A stretch of 17,653 bases of DNA, from NCBI GenBank assembly GCA_036939355.1, contig JALLAP010000262.1, forward strand, positions 1 to 17,653, in the 5' to 3' direction. The notes under the pieces are model-generated. The model made no database searches. It worked only from the letters and a program-made list of their open reading frames with translations, and had not been told where the DNA came from. The stretch is from Thalassiosira profunda. Taxonomy: Eukaryota > Bacillariophyta > Thalassiosirophyceae > Thalassiosirales > Thalassiosiraceae. The position numbers and the translations under genes are program-made. This document shows, piece by piece, positions 1 through 7,383 of the stretch (its first letter is position 1; each line of letters opens with the position of its first letter).

Positions 1-81
1 GGCGAAGTCGTCCGAGAAGATGGCCGCGAGGGAGTCCCGCTCCTCCTCCTGCGCCACCGCGTGCCCTTCGTCAGCAGTCAT
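1..81 (-). CDS. RWD-domain protein, N-terminal fragment (truncated by window edge)
   Basis: The first 27 codons of a minus-strand gene start at the ATG at 81 and run off the left edge without a stop. The peptide carries an acidic stretch followed by QEEERDSLAAIFSDDFA. This matches the opening helix of RWD domains, where the usual pattern is E-x-x-x-L-x-x-I-F-x-D-D-F. RWD domains occur in GCN2-type kinases, RWDD proteins and some RING E3 ligases, and act as protein-binding modules. Which of these it is cannot be told from 27 residues. The gene is head to head with the membrane-protein gene starting at 712. The family call rests on the short motif alone. Confidence 0.6.
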   Translation of the reverse strand, partial: MTADEGHAVAQEEERDSLAAIFSDDFA

Positions 82-711
82 CGTCGGGGTCCACCTTCAC
101 CCACGGGATAGCTGCACCGCGCCCAGTAGCCAGTTGAGGCGGAGGAGGAGGGAGGAGTTGGGGGGGAGTTGGGTCCCGAGTCCCGAGTGATGACTGAAGT
201 CAGTCACGACCTCTCAATTTTTTCAGCGCTTGCTTGACGTTCAGCTTGCAGCACAGCCCTCCGCCCTCCGATGAGCCCCACTCGTCCTGCCGCCCCCAAA
301 GCAACGCGGCGGCAGCAGTAAGCAGTAGCAGCAGCGACGGCGGCAGCATAGCAGTGGCCCGGACTTAGGTGAGTTCGCAGTTCGCTCCTCGGCGGTGGGC
401 GTCGGGTTGTGATCGGTGTAGGTGGACGCACAAGCGTGGGCGTTTGGTGTCAGCCGAGGTGTCGTTGCGGTGGGCTCTGAGTCCGTCTGGGCTGCTGCCT
501 CGCTCGTTGAACCGCGAGCTGCACCCTGCGCCGTGATAATATGCTCACATCTTGTGCATCGTTTCGATTGATCGCTGATGCAGACGCAGGAGCGACAATT
601 TGCAACTGAAACTCGGGCGACGACACATTGCGCTGAGACCACTTGCGCGGCAACAACGACGAAGATCAAACGCCTGCCGCGCGGACTATTCTCACAGATA
701 AAACCAAAACA
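82..711. promoter_or_regulatory. Divergent upstream region between the RWD gene and the membrane-protein gene
   Basis: These 630 bp contain no convincing coding sequence. A strong donor (CTTAG|GTGAGT, intron starting at 369) suggests a 5'-UTR intron of the rightward gene. Candidate acceptors are the CAG ending at 453 (85-nt intron, the usual size here) and the CAG ending at 697. A short upstream ORF of 22 codons starts at 541 and stops at 607-609. A tandem TCCCGAG pair lies at 174-187, overlapping at G187 the start of an imperfect inverted repeat at 187-207. A TTGCAA palindrome is at 600-605. Confidence 0.5.
187..207. repeat. Imperfect inverted repeat in a divergent promoter
   Basis: The left arm GTGATGACT and right arm AGTCAGTCAC are complementary apart from one bulged base, with a 2-nt centre (GA). 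The core TGACTgaAGTCA resembles a spaced bZIP half-site pair. It lies between two divergent genes, about 106 bp upstream of the RWD-gene start. The regulatory role is inferred only from symmetry and position. Confidence 0.3.
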
Positions 712-1377
712 ATGAGCGACAACTGCCGCTCAACAACCTCAACTCAAGCGCTCAGCTGCCACGGCGTCCGCTGCCAGCCCGAATACTCCGGGGGCTGCAC
801 CAACCTCGAATACGTCCTCAGCTCGGTCCAGACGGGGTGCAGCGATCCGGCCGGCGCGTCCGCCGGCAGCGCGACGGTCTGTTACTACGACGACGTCTGC
901 TGCCCCATAGATGCCGCGGACGGCACGGCGCCGGGGACGACGAGCGGGGGCGCGCTCAGGGAAGGGGCGACCGACAACGACGGAGGGGACGCCTGGGAAT
1001 CGAACAGCCCATCCTGGTGGGAGGAATCGTGGAACGGGCAGCAGATCGCGGAGCAAACCAATGGCGAGTTAGAGGCATACGCGGAATGGGAGGAGGGCCG
1101 CCACAAACCTCATAGCGGCGAGAATGCGGCGGAGGAGAGCAACGGAAAAGCGGCCGGGGTGGCCTTTGCGTTCGTGATAATGATCCTCGCAGTGGTCTAT
1201 GTGGGCGCGTTGCGATGGAAGAGAAACAATGCGGAGGATGGGGGTGCGAGTGGTGGCATAGACAGAAGCGCGGTGGAGGTGTACGATGAGCGGAGGAGTC
1301 GGTCGAGGCGCACAATCTACGATGATTCCGACTCGGACTCCGACTCGGACGACAGCTCGGAGGAGAGCTATGCGTGA
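712..1377 (+). CDS. Single-pass membrane protein with Cys-rich N-terminal domain and acidic tail
   Basis: The protein has 221 residues and the family is not recognised. The start is the first ATG in the frame, in the A-rich context AAAACAATGAG. An N-terminal segment (about residues 5-64) holds eight cysteines, including CYYDDVCC, which suggests a disulfide-bonded or metal-binding domain. A Glu/Gly/Trp-rich linker follows (65-145). One hydrophobic helix spans about 148-169 (GVAFAFVIMILAVVYVGAL) and is followed at once by basic residues (RWKR). The C-terminal tail is Ser/Arg-rich and ends in an SDSDSDSDD run that looks like a casein kinase 2 substrate. By the positive-inside rule the Cys-rich part would face the lumen or outside and the acidic tail the cytoplasm. 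No signal peptide is visible, so either the single helix acts as an anchor or a 5' exon has been missed. It is tail to tail with the next gene. Confidence 0.7.
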   Translation: MSDNCRSTTSTQALSCHGVRCQPEYSGGCTNLEYVLSSVQTGCSDPAGASAGSATVCYYDDVCCPIDAADGTAPGTTSGGALREGATDNDGGDAWESNSPSWWEESWNGQQIAEQTNGELEAYAEWEEGRHKPHSGENAAEESNGKAAGVAFAFVIMILAVVYVGALRWKRNNAEDGGASGGIDRSAVEVYDERRSRSRRTIYDDSDSDSDSDDSSEESYA

Positions 1378-1530
1378 GGGGGGAGGCAAATTCATTCAAA
1401 CATCCCCATATGAAATAACAAAGCTATGAGTTATGTAAATCAGAAGAAGCGATCCTTTGGGCTCTGTGGTAGAGAGAAGTCAGGAGCTTTCTTTGTGTAA
1501 AAATTTACTTGCTAATCTGCCATACTCTCC

Positions 1531-2940
1531 TTACATCAACACGTCCACTGTGGGCGCCGGGGCTGTTCCATTTCCAATTCTCCATCCATTCTCGAAAGGG
1601 CCCACAATTGTCGGATCTTGATCCACTTTGTACAAGACAGGCTTGTCGGCGACGCGGATAACCCATTTCTTTCTTCCATTGAGGGTATTAACTCTTCGGT
1701 AGAGCAAAAAATGCACTGCCGACCCTTCCCACCGACCTACCTTGCGAAACACAGGCACGCTGTCCTTCAGATATGGATGACCATTCAGAAGCCACGGACG
1801 GTACATGCCATTGACTTCCGGCATACCGCTGCCCTTTACAGAAATTCCTGAGATTCCACGAGACAATTCGTCTACCCATGTGATCCACAAGGTAGGAACC
1901 GGAGCCAGTCCCTTGCCCAGCACCTCCCAACCAGCCATGGGTGGATAATCAGTGCCCGCAGCAATCTGATAGAAGTGCGTTGTGTTCGTACTAATGCACC
2001 ATGTCTTGACTCCACGAAGAGTTTGGCGCCAAATAAGGAATTTGGCGTCCTTTCCCTCCCACCGTCCTTCCTTGCGATACATTGGGACGCCATCACTCAG
2101 GGTGCTCACACGCATATAAATACCATTGACTTCAGATACACCGCATCCACCAACAGTGAACTTGAGCGGGATGCACGCACCGCCAGCAGTGCGTGTGATT
2201 TGGTTTGTTCGGCATTTGGGAGCTGGATTCCAGGCAGGAATAATACCGGTCCATCCTTTTTCAGGGGGAACCCCAGCAGTGCCTGCGCTTATCGAATAGA
2301 TTGTGGTGTAAGGGACCGAATCTCCCATGTCGACACCGATGCGCCAGTGGCCAGACCGGTAAAATATGACATGGCCAACGCCCGTCGGCGTGCGCCTCTT
2401 ACAATAGACGTTGAGGCCTGATTGCTTGTAGATGCCGTTGAAGTCCCGGTATCCAGCACCTTCCACCGCAACTAATTTGCTGCCGCTGCGAATTGCCTGC
2501 AGCACAGTTTCGCCCAAAGCGCTCTCGCTAGGACTGGTTATACTCGCATCAGCTGCACTGGCAGCGTTTGCATTTGTATTGGCAGCACCTGTCCTGCGTG
2601 CGCCTGCACCATTCTCCGGCGACAGCGACACCTTCCTCCTCTTCGTGCCCCGTCCGCCATCTTGAGGCGCGGCCTCTTCGTCCGCATCGACATCAATCAC
2701 CTCCCATCGCTTCTCAGCTTCCTTGAGAAATGTCTCTGCGGCCTTTACCTCTTTGTCAGACGTCTGCACCTGCGATGAGGCGATGTCGCGGTTCTTCTTT
2801 GCTGTCGCCAGCGTCGCCTGAGCAGACTTATGTGTCGCGTCCGCCGACGCCAATGCCTCGGCCGCAGACGCCTTCTGCGCCTTGGCTGCGGCGAGGCGCA
2901 GCTTCGCCGCCTCGATCTCGCGGCTCCCTTCAGAGGCCAT
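1531..2940 (-). CDS. Triple-repeat protein with N-terminal coiled coil and nuclear localisation signal
   Basis: The protein has 469 residues, is unspliced, and starts at ATG 2940 in a CCATGG context. The reading frame stays open further upstream into the neighbouring gene, but starting there would overlap that gene's start codon. Residues 5-80 are Ala/Lys/Glu-rich with heptad-like spacing (predicted coiled coil). GTKRRKVSLSPE (99-109) looks like a nuclear localisation signal with a phosphorylation site. Three modules of about 90 residues follow, at roughly 157-242, 260-351 and 366-464. Each has the order G-x-G-x-x-x-(V/F)NG-x-Y, then Y/F-(C/R)-K, a GRWEG- or GHWR-like turn, F-x-(I/L)-(Y/W)R, K-x-W-x-I, Y, GW, and a closing AP-x-(P/C/T). 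Similar NG-x-Y / W-x-I / GW modules occur in predicted stramenopile proteins, from memory. No function is known to me. Chromatin or nuclear binding is a guess from the localisation signal. It shares a 127-bp upstream region with the divergent LRR gene. Confidence 0.85.
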   Translation of the reverse strand: MASEGSREIEAAKLRLAAAKAQKASAAEALASADATHKSAQATLATAKKNRDIASSQVQTSDKEVKAAETFLKEAEKRWEVIDVDADEEAAPQDGGRGTKRRKVSLSPENGAGARRTGAANTNANAASAADASITSPSESALGETVLQAIRSGSKLVAVEGAGYRDFNGIYKQSGLNVYCKRRTPTGVGHVIFYRSGHWRIGVDMGDSVPYTTIYSISAGTAGVPPEKGWTGIIPAWNPAPKCRTNQITRTAGGACIPLKFTVGGCGVSEVNGIYMRVSTLSDGVPMYRKEGRWEGKDAKFLIWRQTLRGVKTWCISTNTTHFYQIAAGTDYPPMAGWEVLGKGLAPVPTLWITWVDELSRGISGISVKGSGMPEVNGMYRPWLLNGHPYLKDSVPVFRKVGRWEGSAVHFLLYRRVNTLNGRKKWVIRVADKPVLYKVDQDPTIVGPFENGWRIGNGTAPAPTVDVLM

Positions 2941-3067
2941 GGTTGCTGTGCCGGCCGCTGCAAGATTTGGTGCACGTGCAGAAAAATGATAAGTGCACCA
3001 AAGAAAGCAAGCATTTTTTCGCGTGCCATGTGCCATTACATTTGCTGTGAGTGCTCCACTCCAAACC
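2941..3067. promoter_or_regulatory. Short bidirectional upstream region
   Basis: Only 127 bp separate the two divergent start codons (2940 minus, 3068 plus), so both 5' UTRs and both core promoters must fit here or overlap the genes. A perfect 10-bp palindrome, TGCACGTGCA (2971-2980), contains a CACGTG G-box/E-box core. Such cores are bound by bZIP and bHLH factors in plants and algae. Both start codons sit in CCATGG. Confidence 0.5.
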
Positions 3068-4081
3068 ATGGCAGCTCGAGCTCCATCCGTCGGCGGCGGC
3101 AAGCGCCGGAGAACCCGCGCTGGCAGCGGCGGCGTATGCCTTGCCGATCTGCCGCACGAGACCCTGGCCAAGGCGGCGTCCTACCTCCCTTTACCCTCCG
3201 CTTCGCTGTTCGCCGCGGCACTAACTGCGCCTTCGTCGTCCTGGCAGAATTGCAATTGGGCTCGGCGGCCGTCGCCCGCCAGTGAAGCGATCGTGGTCGC
3301 CCTCTCGTTGAAGGAGGCGTGTAAAATTCTCGACCTGGGGGATGTGGACAAACGCCTTGCAAAGAAATTGTCGGATGGTGACCTCGGGGCGCTGCTCGCG
3401 TGCATCGACGCCAAGAACCACGTCAAGAGGCTCAAGTTGACGGGCTGCTGGAGCGTCGTGGGTCACGGGCTGGAACCGCTGAGAGGATCGACCGTCCTGG
3501 AGCAGCTCGATCTGAGCATGGTGAAAGAGCACGAGAGACCAAACATTGGGCACGAACTGTCCGTCTGCGAGCAGGCGGTCCTGCCCATTCTTCAAAGCGT
3601 CGTGGACACCCCCGGAAATGCGCTGAGGCAGTTGCAACTGCCCGAAAATTGGACCGATTCCACCCACATCGATGGGGCACTGCGGGCTTTCTTGGGGAGG
3701 TACGAAATGCTTTTGGAAAGCCGACCCTTTAATTGCGCGGGGCCAGACGTAATGTGCGTGGGGTGCACTGACGGAAGTCCTTGGGTTGACGGCGACACCG
3801 GTCTGCAGGGGTTTACGTGCTACAACTGCCTCCGGAACTTTTGCGCGCAATGCCACGAAGGTTCGGCCTGCGGAGTTTGTCGCAAATTTTACTGCGCTGA
3901 GTGCTCCCCATCAATGCATTGCCAAGGAGTGCTGAGGGAGAAGGTGGCGAGCATCGTGGCGGCTGCCGACAAGGAGGAATTGACGGTGAAGGGGGTGCGG
4001 AAGATTCTGGAGGACTGGCTGGACACGGATTTGTCGGAGCACAAGGATGCCATTCGCACGATTGTGATGGAAGTGATGTAG
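3068..4081 (+). CDS. F-box/LRR-like protein with zinc-binding cysteine pairs and DEK_C-like C terminus
   Basis: If unspliced the protein is 337 residues, starting at ATG 3068. A basic N terminus (GGKRRRTR) is followed by CLADLPHETLAKAASYLPLP (24-43), which resembles an F-box opening helix. Residues 80-150 contain LRR-like lines such as HVKRLKLTGCWSVVGHGLEP and STVLEQLDLS. Residues 223-285 carry paired cysteines (CVGC, CYNC, CAQC, CGVC, and the YCAEC and HC pairs) typical of structural zinc sites. The end (304-337) reads ELTVKGVRKILEDWLDTDLS, then EHKDAIRTIV, close to the DEK_C domain that binds DNA or chromatin. I recall proteins with this LRR line plus cysteine pairs as common in diatoms. 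An adaptor role in ubiquitination is inferred from the weak F-box only. The gene may continue after a 102-nt intron starting at 4073 (see the entry for 4175-4369), giving 399 residues. Confidence 0.8.
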   Translation: MAARAPSVGGGKRRRTRAGSGGVCLADLPHETLAKAASYLPLPSASLFAAALTAPSSSWQNCNWARRPSPASEAIVVALSLKEACKILDLGDVDKRLAKKLSDGDLGALLACIDAKNHVKRLKLTGCWSVVGHGLEPLRGSTVLEQLDLSMVKEHERPNIGHELSVCEQAVLPILQSVVDTPGNALRQLQLPENWTDSTHIDGALRAFLGRYEMLLESRPFNCAGPDVMCVGCTDGSPWVDGDTGLQGFTCYNCLRNFCAQCHEGSACGVCRKFYCAECSPSMHCQGVLREKVASIVAAADKEELTVKGVRKILEDWLDTDLSEHKDAIRTIVMEVM

Positions 4082-4174
4082 GCAGTATGAAGGGGAGATA
4101 CCAGGTTGGGCAGGTGAAGTTTCAGTCAGTCGTTTACGAAAAGAACTGGGCATGCTTGATCCCTTCCTATTGAG
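4073..4174 (+). other. Candidate intron that would bypass the TAG stop at 4079
   Basis: The donor is GAA|GTGATG and the acceptor is CCTTCCTATTGAG|GG after a pyrimidine-rich stretch. The length is 102 nt and both sides are phase 0, so splicing keeps the frame and removes the stop. The donor is weaker than the others in the window (GTGAG or GTAAG), which is the main doubt. Confidence 0.4.
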
Positions 4175-4369
4175 GGGAGGACATCCTGGGTACGGGGATA
4201 CGAATGTAACGCTGTACAGTGCATTGAGTGCGAGGAAATGATCCGGTGCCAGTACTGCCCGGGGTTTTATTGCTGTGAATGCTGCGACGATGATATGCCA
4301 AACAGTTGTCAAAGTTGCGCAGGAATTATCGGCCGATACGGGGATCCGCGGAATGACGTCGTCGGCTGA
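4175..4369 (+). CDS. Candidate last exon: Cys-rich zinc-binding module
   Basis: Sixty-four codons stay open in the same frame as the LRR gene and end at TGA 4367-4369. The peptide has eleven cysteines, in CNAVQCIECEE, RCQYCPGFYCCECC and NSCQSCAG. This repeats the spacing of the CGVCRKFYCAEC module in the upstream gene. A density of cysteine pairs matching the neighbour's own domain is unlikely by chance. It is therefore either the gene's real C-terminal exon or a decaying remnant after a stop-gain. It ends 100 bp before the stop of the convergent glutamate-receptor gene. Confidence 0.45.
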   Translation, partial: GRTSWVRGYECNAVQCIECEEMIRCQYCPGFYCCECCDDDMPNSCQSCAGIIGRYGDPRNDVVG

Positions 4370-4469
4370 CGGGAACGATGTTTGTTGCTTGGTGCCTACC
4401 GCCTACTACCGATCGAAGTGTGAAGCACTCATGAGGATCAATGAAGAAAGAAACGACAACCGCACCGAT

Positions 4470-6921
4470 TTACTTTGTCGACATCAGCTTCTTTCTCCTC
4501 TTCATCGACTGGTAGGTATGGAGTAATTCGTCCAACTTGTCCATCACACCGCTGTCCAGCCGAGACAATGCCATGTCGTCCGCATTGCATTGAGGATCTC
4601 CGAGGCTGTCTTTCTCTTTGGCAGTGCTGTCGGCATCGCCATTCTTCTCTCCGAACCTATCAAGCTCGACCGCGCTGGAGGTGACTACTCCGGTTGCAAG
4701 AGAGGAACCCGTGGACCGTCGAGGTGGTTGAATCTCCAACGTTTCTTCGGGACTTTGGCCATTCTCTATACGCCGTTCTGCTCTGCTGAGCACCGACTTC
4801 ATGCTTTGGAGTTGTTGGGGCGTTGGATCCGGGAACCCTTCTTCCTCGTCCTCTTTGTCGTCGTACTTTTTGTCGCGTGAGTGTAAGGGGTTGTGCGACA
4901 TCCCGGCATAGAGATTGAGTGTCGATGACCGGCCCACCAAAGAACCAGAACCTCGACGGTGGGTCTTCATCATCCGCTCGTGATAAAGTTGCAAGATTAT
5001 TGCAACAACCGCGCAGCCGACGAAGAACATGGTTGGAAAAATCACTGCAGTAACGACAGACGTGAGATGCATTTTGGATCTGATAGTTGGAGCCAAGTAC
5101 ACAGCCTTCGACTTACAATTCTCGACGCCAATCTGTGCGAATTCATCCTCCTCCGCATCCTGCTCCGACAATAAGACATTGCATCGGGGCTCTCTGTTGT
5201 ACTCGAGATTGTACGCCTCTTCTAACGTTTCGACCGTCACGTCAGAGTACTTCTCGCCCTGATAAATCCAGTAGCTAAAGCCAGACGCAAGGTCTGATCT
5301 GATGGGAAATCCAACAGGCTGCGGTGTGATCATAAGTGAGCTCACTCGGAGAATTGCAACATCGTCATGACACGAGAGATGTCCACTCACATTTTCGATG
5401 ACGAGGCTGTCCGTGTAGACGAGCTTCCTGTCACAGAAGAGAGCCATCAGGTTGAGGTCGCCGAGAGAGTCCATTTTTCCCACTGCCATGACCTCGCATA
5501 GCCCGGCGTCATAGTCTTCCAGCAGCCCGTACAATTCCCTTCCCTCTTGGTTGAAGATGAAGTTTGCGTTCGGGTGTGCCAGCTCGAGGTCAGATTGCAA
5601 CGCAGGATGTGCGCAAATCTTGTATCCCAAGGCAATGGACTCTTCGATTGTGCCCACGTAACTCGACTTTGACCGCGTCAGAAAAGCCGCCAAGTTGGCC
5701 ACGTACGCCGACACGAGGATGAGAATGAAGAACGCAAATCCGAACATCAGCAGCCGGTGTGGCAGACTCGCCCCTTCCTTTTGTTCGATGCCAGCCGAGC
5801 AGAAGAACGTTCCGTTTTGTAAGAACTCGTCTATGTATAGCCGCGCCAGGACTCGCTTCTTCACGCGCCCCGACGCTCGTCTTTGTCCGCGTCGTTGCGT
5901 CAGCTTCGCTCCCTTTCCGCTGAACCACGTGGCCAGTAACGCCGCCACGGCAATCGTTGCTATTAACAATCCCCAAACTCCATAGGTGAAAGGATCCAGC
6001 ACCTTTTGCGTCTCCGCACTCAATGAGTTGGCAGAGCCTGGCTTTGGGATGACCAGGACCGTTCGATCGTGGTGAATTGGCATGGTGAAGGTCACCTTCT
6101 TCAATCTGCCCCCGGTAATCCAAATGGGACCAATGGCAATGTCCGCAATTCCATCGACCACATCTTGCACGGCCGCATTCCCCGGGCTCGACGGATGAAC
6201 TTTCGCCGACGCCCTCGATCCGGGGACGTAGCTTACGGTAAAATCCTCATCGGACATCTTCTGCAGGGCATTGACAAAGTTGATGTGCACACCTTCCGGG
6301 GGCACGTTGGCATCGTAATACTCCTCCCCCGGCACGGCTGGGATGGTCCCGTCGTAATCTCGCGTGTAAACCCAAGGCAAAATGTTGTAGTTGGGCGCGA
6401 TGGCCGTCATGGCCACCCCGCCTAAGGCGTAGTGGGTGCTCTCGAACCAATCCGCCGGAGAGGACCCACACGTGCTGTACGAGAAGAACTAGAATCATGC
6501 GACGTCAGTTGACAACAGACATCAATAAGAAGAACATGTGATATGCACACACTTGTTTAGTATGCACACTAGAACTCACCATGTCCACCCCCGATTCGGC
6601 CGGGAACATCTGCGATCGGTACACTCTCTCCTCCGTCGCCCTGCACTGCGTCCGGTTCACGTAGCACCAGGACCGATTGCAAAATTGGGGCATCGTCGCG
6701 TTGCCATTCATATTCGATTCTACACAGTTTGCATCGACGCCCAAATCGTGAGGAAGGCAGGCCGAGGCGCCGTAGTCGTAGTCGACGCACGGGTCAACTC
6801 CGGCGATGCCGAGCAGCACACCATCGTTTCCATCTGAGGTGGTGCAGGCGCGGTCGGGGAGGGAGGCGAGTGTTTCTGTTGTGTCGATGCACCGACATCC
6901 CTCTGCGCCGGCGCTACTCAT
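4470..6921 (-). CDS. Ionotropic glutamate receptor-like ligand-gated channel (two exons)
   Basis: Exon 1 is 6921-6580 and exon 2 is 6488-4470, joined in phase 0, giving 786 residues. Residues about 8-95 form a Cys-rich extracellular domain (CRCI, ASACLPHD, NRSWCYVNRTQC) with several N-glycosylation sites. Ligand-binding lobe S1 is about 139-275, with the family line GGRLKKVTFTMP; its Arg242 aligns with the Arg that binds the ligand carboxylate in animal receptors. M1 is about 281-304, a short pore-loop-like segment 332-353, and M3 360-386 with SAYVANLAAFLT, matching the SYTANLAAFLT gate signature. Lobe S2 is about 389-585 and M4 591-616. A 170-residue Ser/Glu-rich cytoplasmic tail follows. 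There is no bilobed amino-terminal (LIVBP-like) domain. No signal peptide is seen after ATG 6921, and an in-frame TAG lies 33 bp upstream, so a missed 5' exon is possible. The likely role is a cation channel in the plasma membrane; the ligand is unknown. Confidence 0.88.
6489..6579 (-). other. Intron of the glutamate receptor-like gene
   Basis: This 91-nt intron on the minus strand has donor ATG|GTGAGTT and acceptor TGATTCTAG|TTC. It is phase 0. Splicing joins the Cys-rich exon (ending ESGVDM) to FFSYSTCGSSPADWFES, which runs in frame into the S1 lobe. The intron contains in-frame stops. Confidence 0.85.
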
Positions 6922-7383
6922 CGCGCCGGTCCGAGAGGCTGCGAGCGGGTTCTATGGGCGACGCGGGCGGCCCCCAACGCCGGCGAGTGGTCAAGGCAGC
7001 GGAGGGGCATTCATCGATCGTGCAACGTGCAAAGTGAAGTGAAAAGAAGAAAACGCTGACGAGGCTAGCCTCCCATCCTACCTAACTTACGTTGTACCAG
7101 GGCTTCAAGTAGGGAGTAGCTCAAGATCAAGATCAAGCTGACCTCTGCACCGCGCTGGGCGTGGGCGCTGGGGCTCTAATAGCCGCGGGAACTCCCTGCC
7201 CGCCGCCACCACCCTCAGCGCGGCTCAGGTGTCGGTGGAGGAGGCGTCGCTGCCCGTGGTAAGTGTGGAGTGGGCGCCGCTGCGCTCCAGCGGCAAGGAA
7301 GAGAGTTGCAACAATTTTATTCCAGGAGGTGCAGCTCCACCAATCAGAACATTGCAACCAACAAATCAACTGCACAGCTAACA
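6922..7383. promoter_or_regulatory. Divergent upstream region of the glutamate receptor and VPS15 genes
   Basis: These 462 bp show no credible coding ORF. On the VPS15 side a likely 5'-UTR intron of 67 nt runs from 7259 (GTG|GTAAGTG) to 7325 (TTTTATTCCAG), with no ATG upstream of it. TTGCAA palindromes are at 7306-7311 and 7352-7357, and an ACCAATCAG (CCAAT-like) element is at about 7339. A TCAAGA hexamer is repeated 2.8 times at 7121-7137. Confidence 0.45.

Noticed and set aside
956..1399. Minus-strand ORFs of 108-147 codons opposite the membrane-protein gene.
   Set aside because: Pro/His/Arg-rich peptides typical of antisense GC-rich sequence; the plus strand gives a coherent transmembrane protein.
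2941..3171. N-terminal extension of the triple-repeat protein upstream of ATG 2940.
   Set aside because: The frame is open, but the only upstream ATGs overlap the divergent gene's start codon and coding sequence, and the extension has no domain character.
3221..3856. A 211-codon minus-strand ORF opposite the LRR gene.
   Set aside because: It has no motif, begins at a non-ATG codon in context, and is the mirror of a plus-strand gene with recognisable domains.
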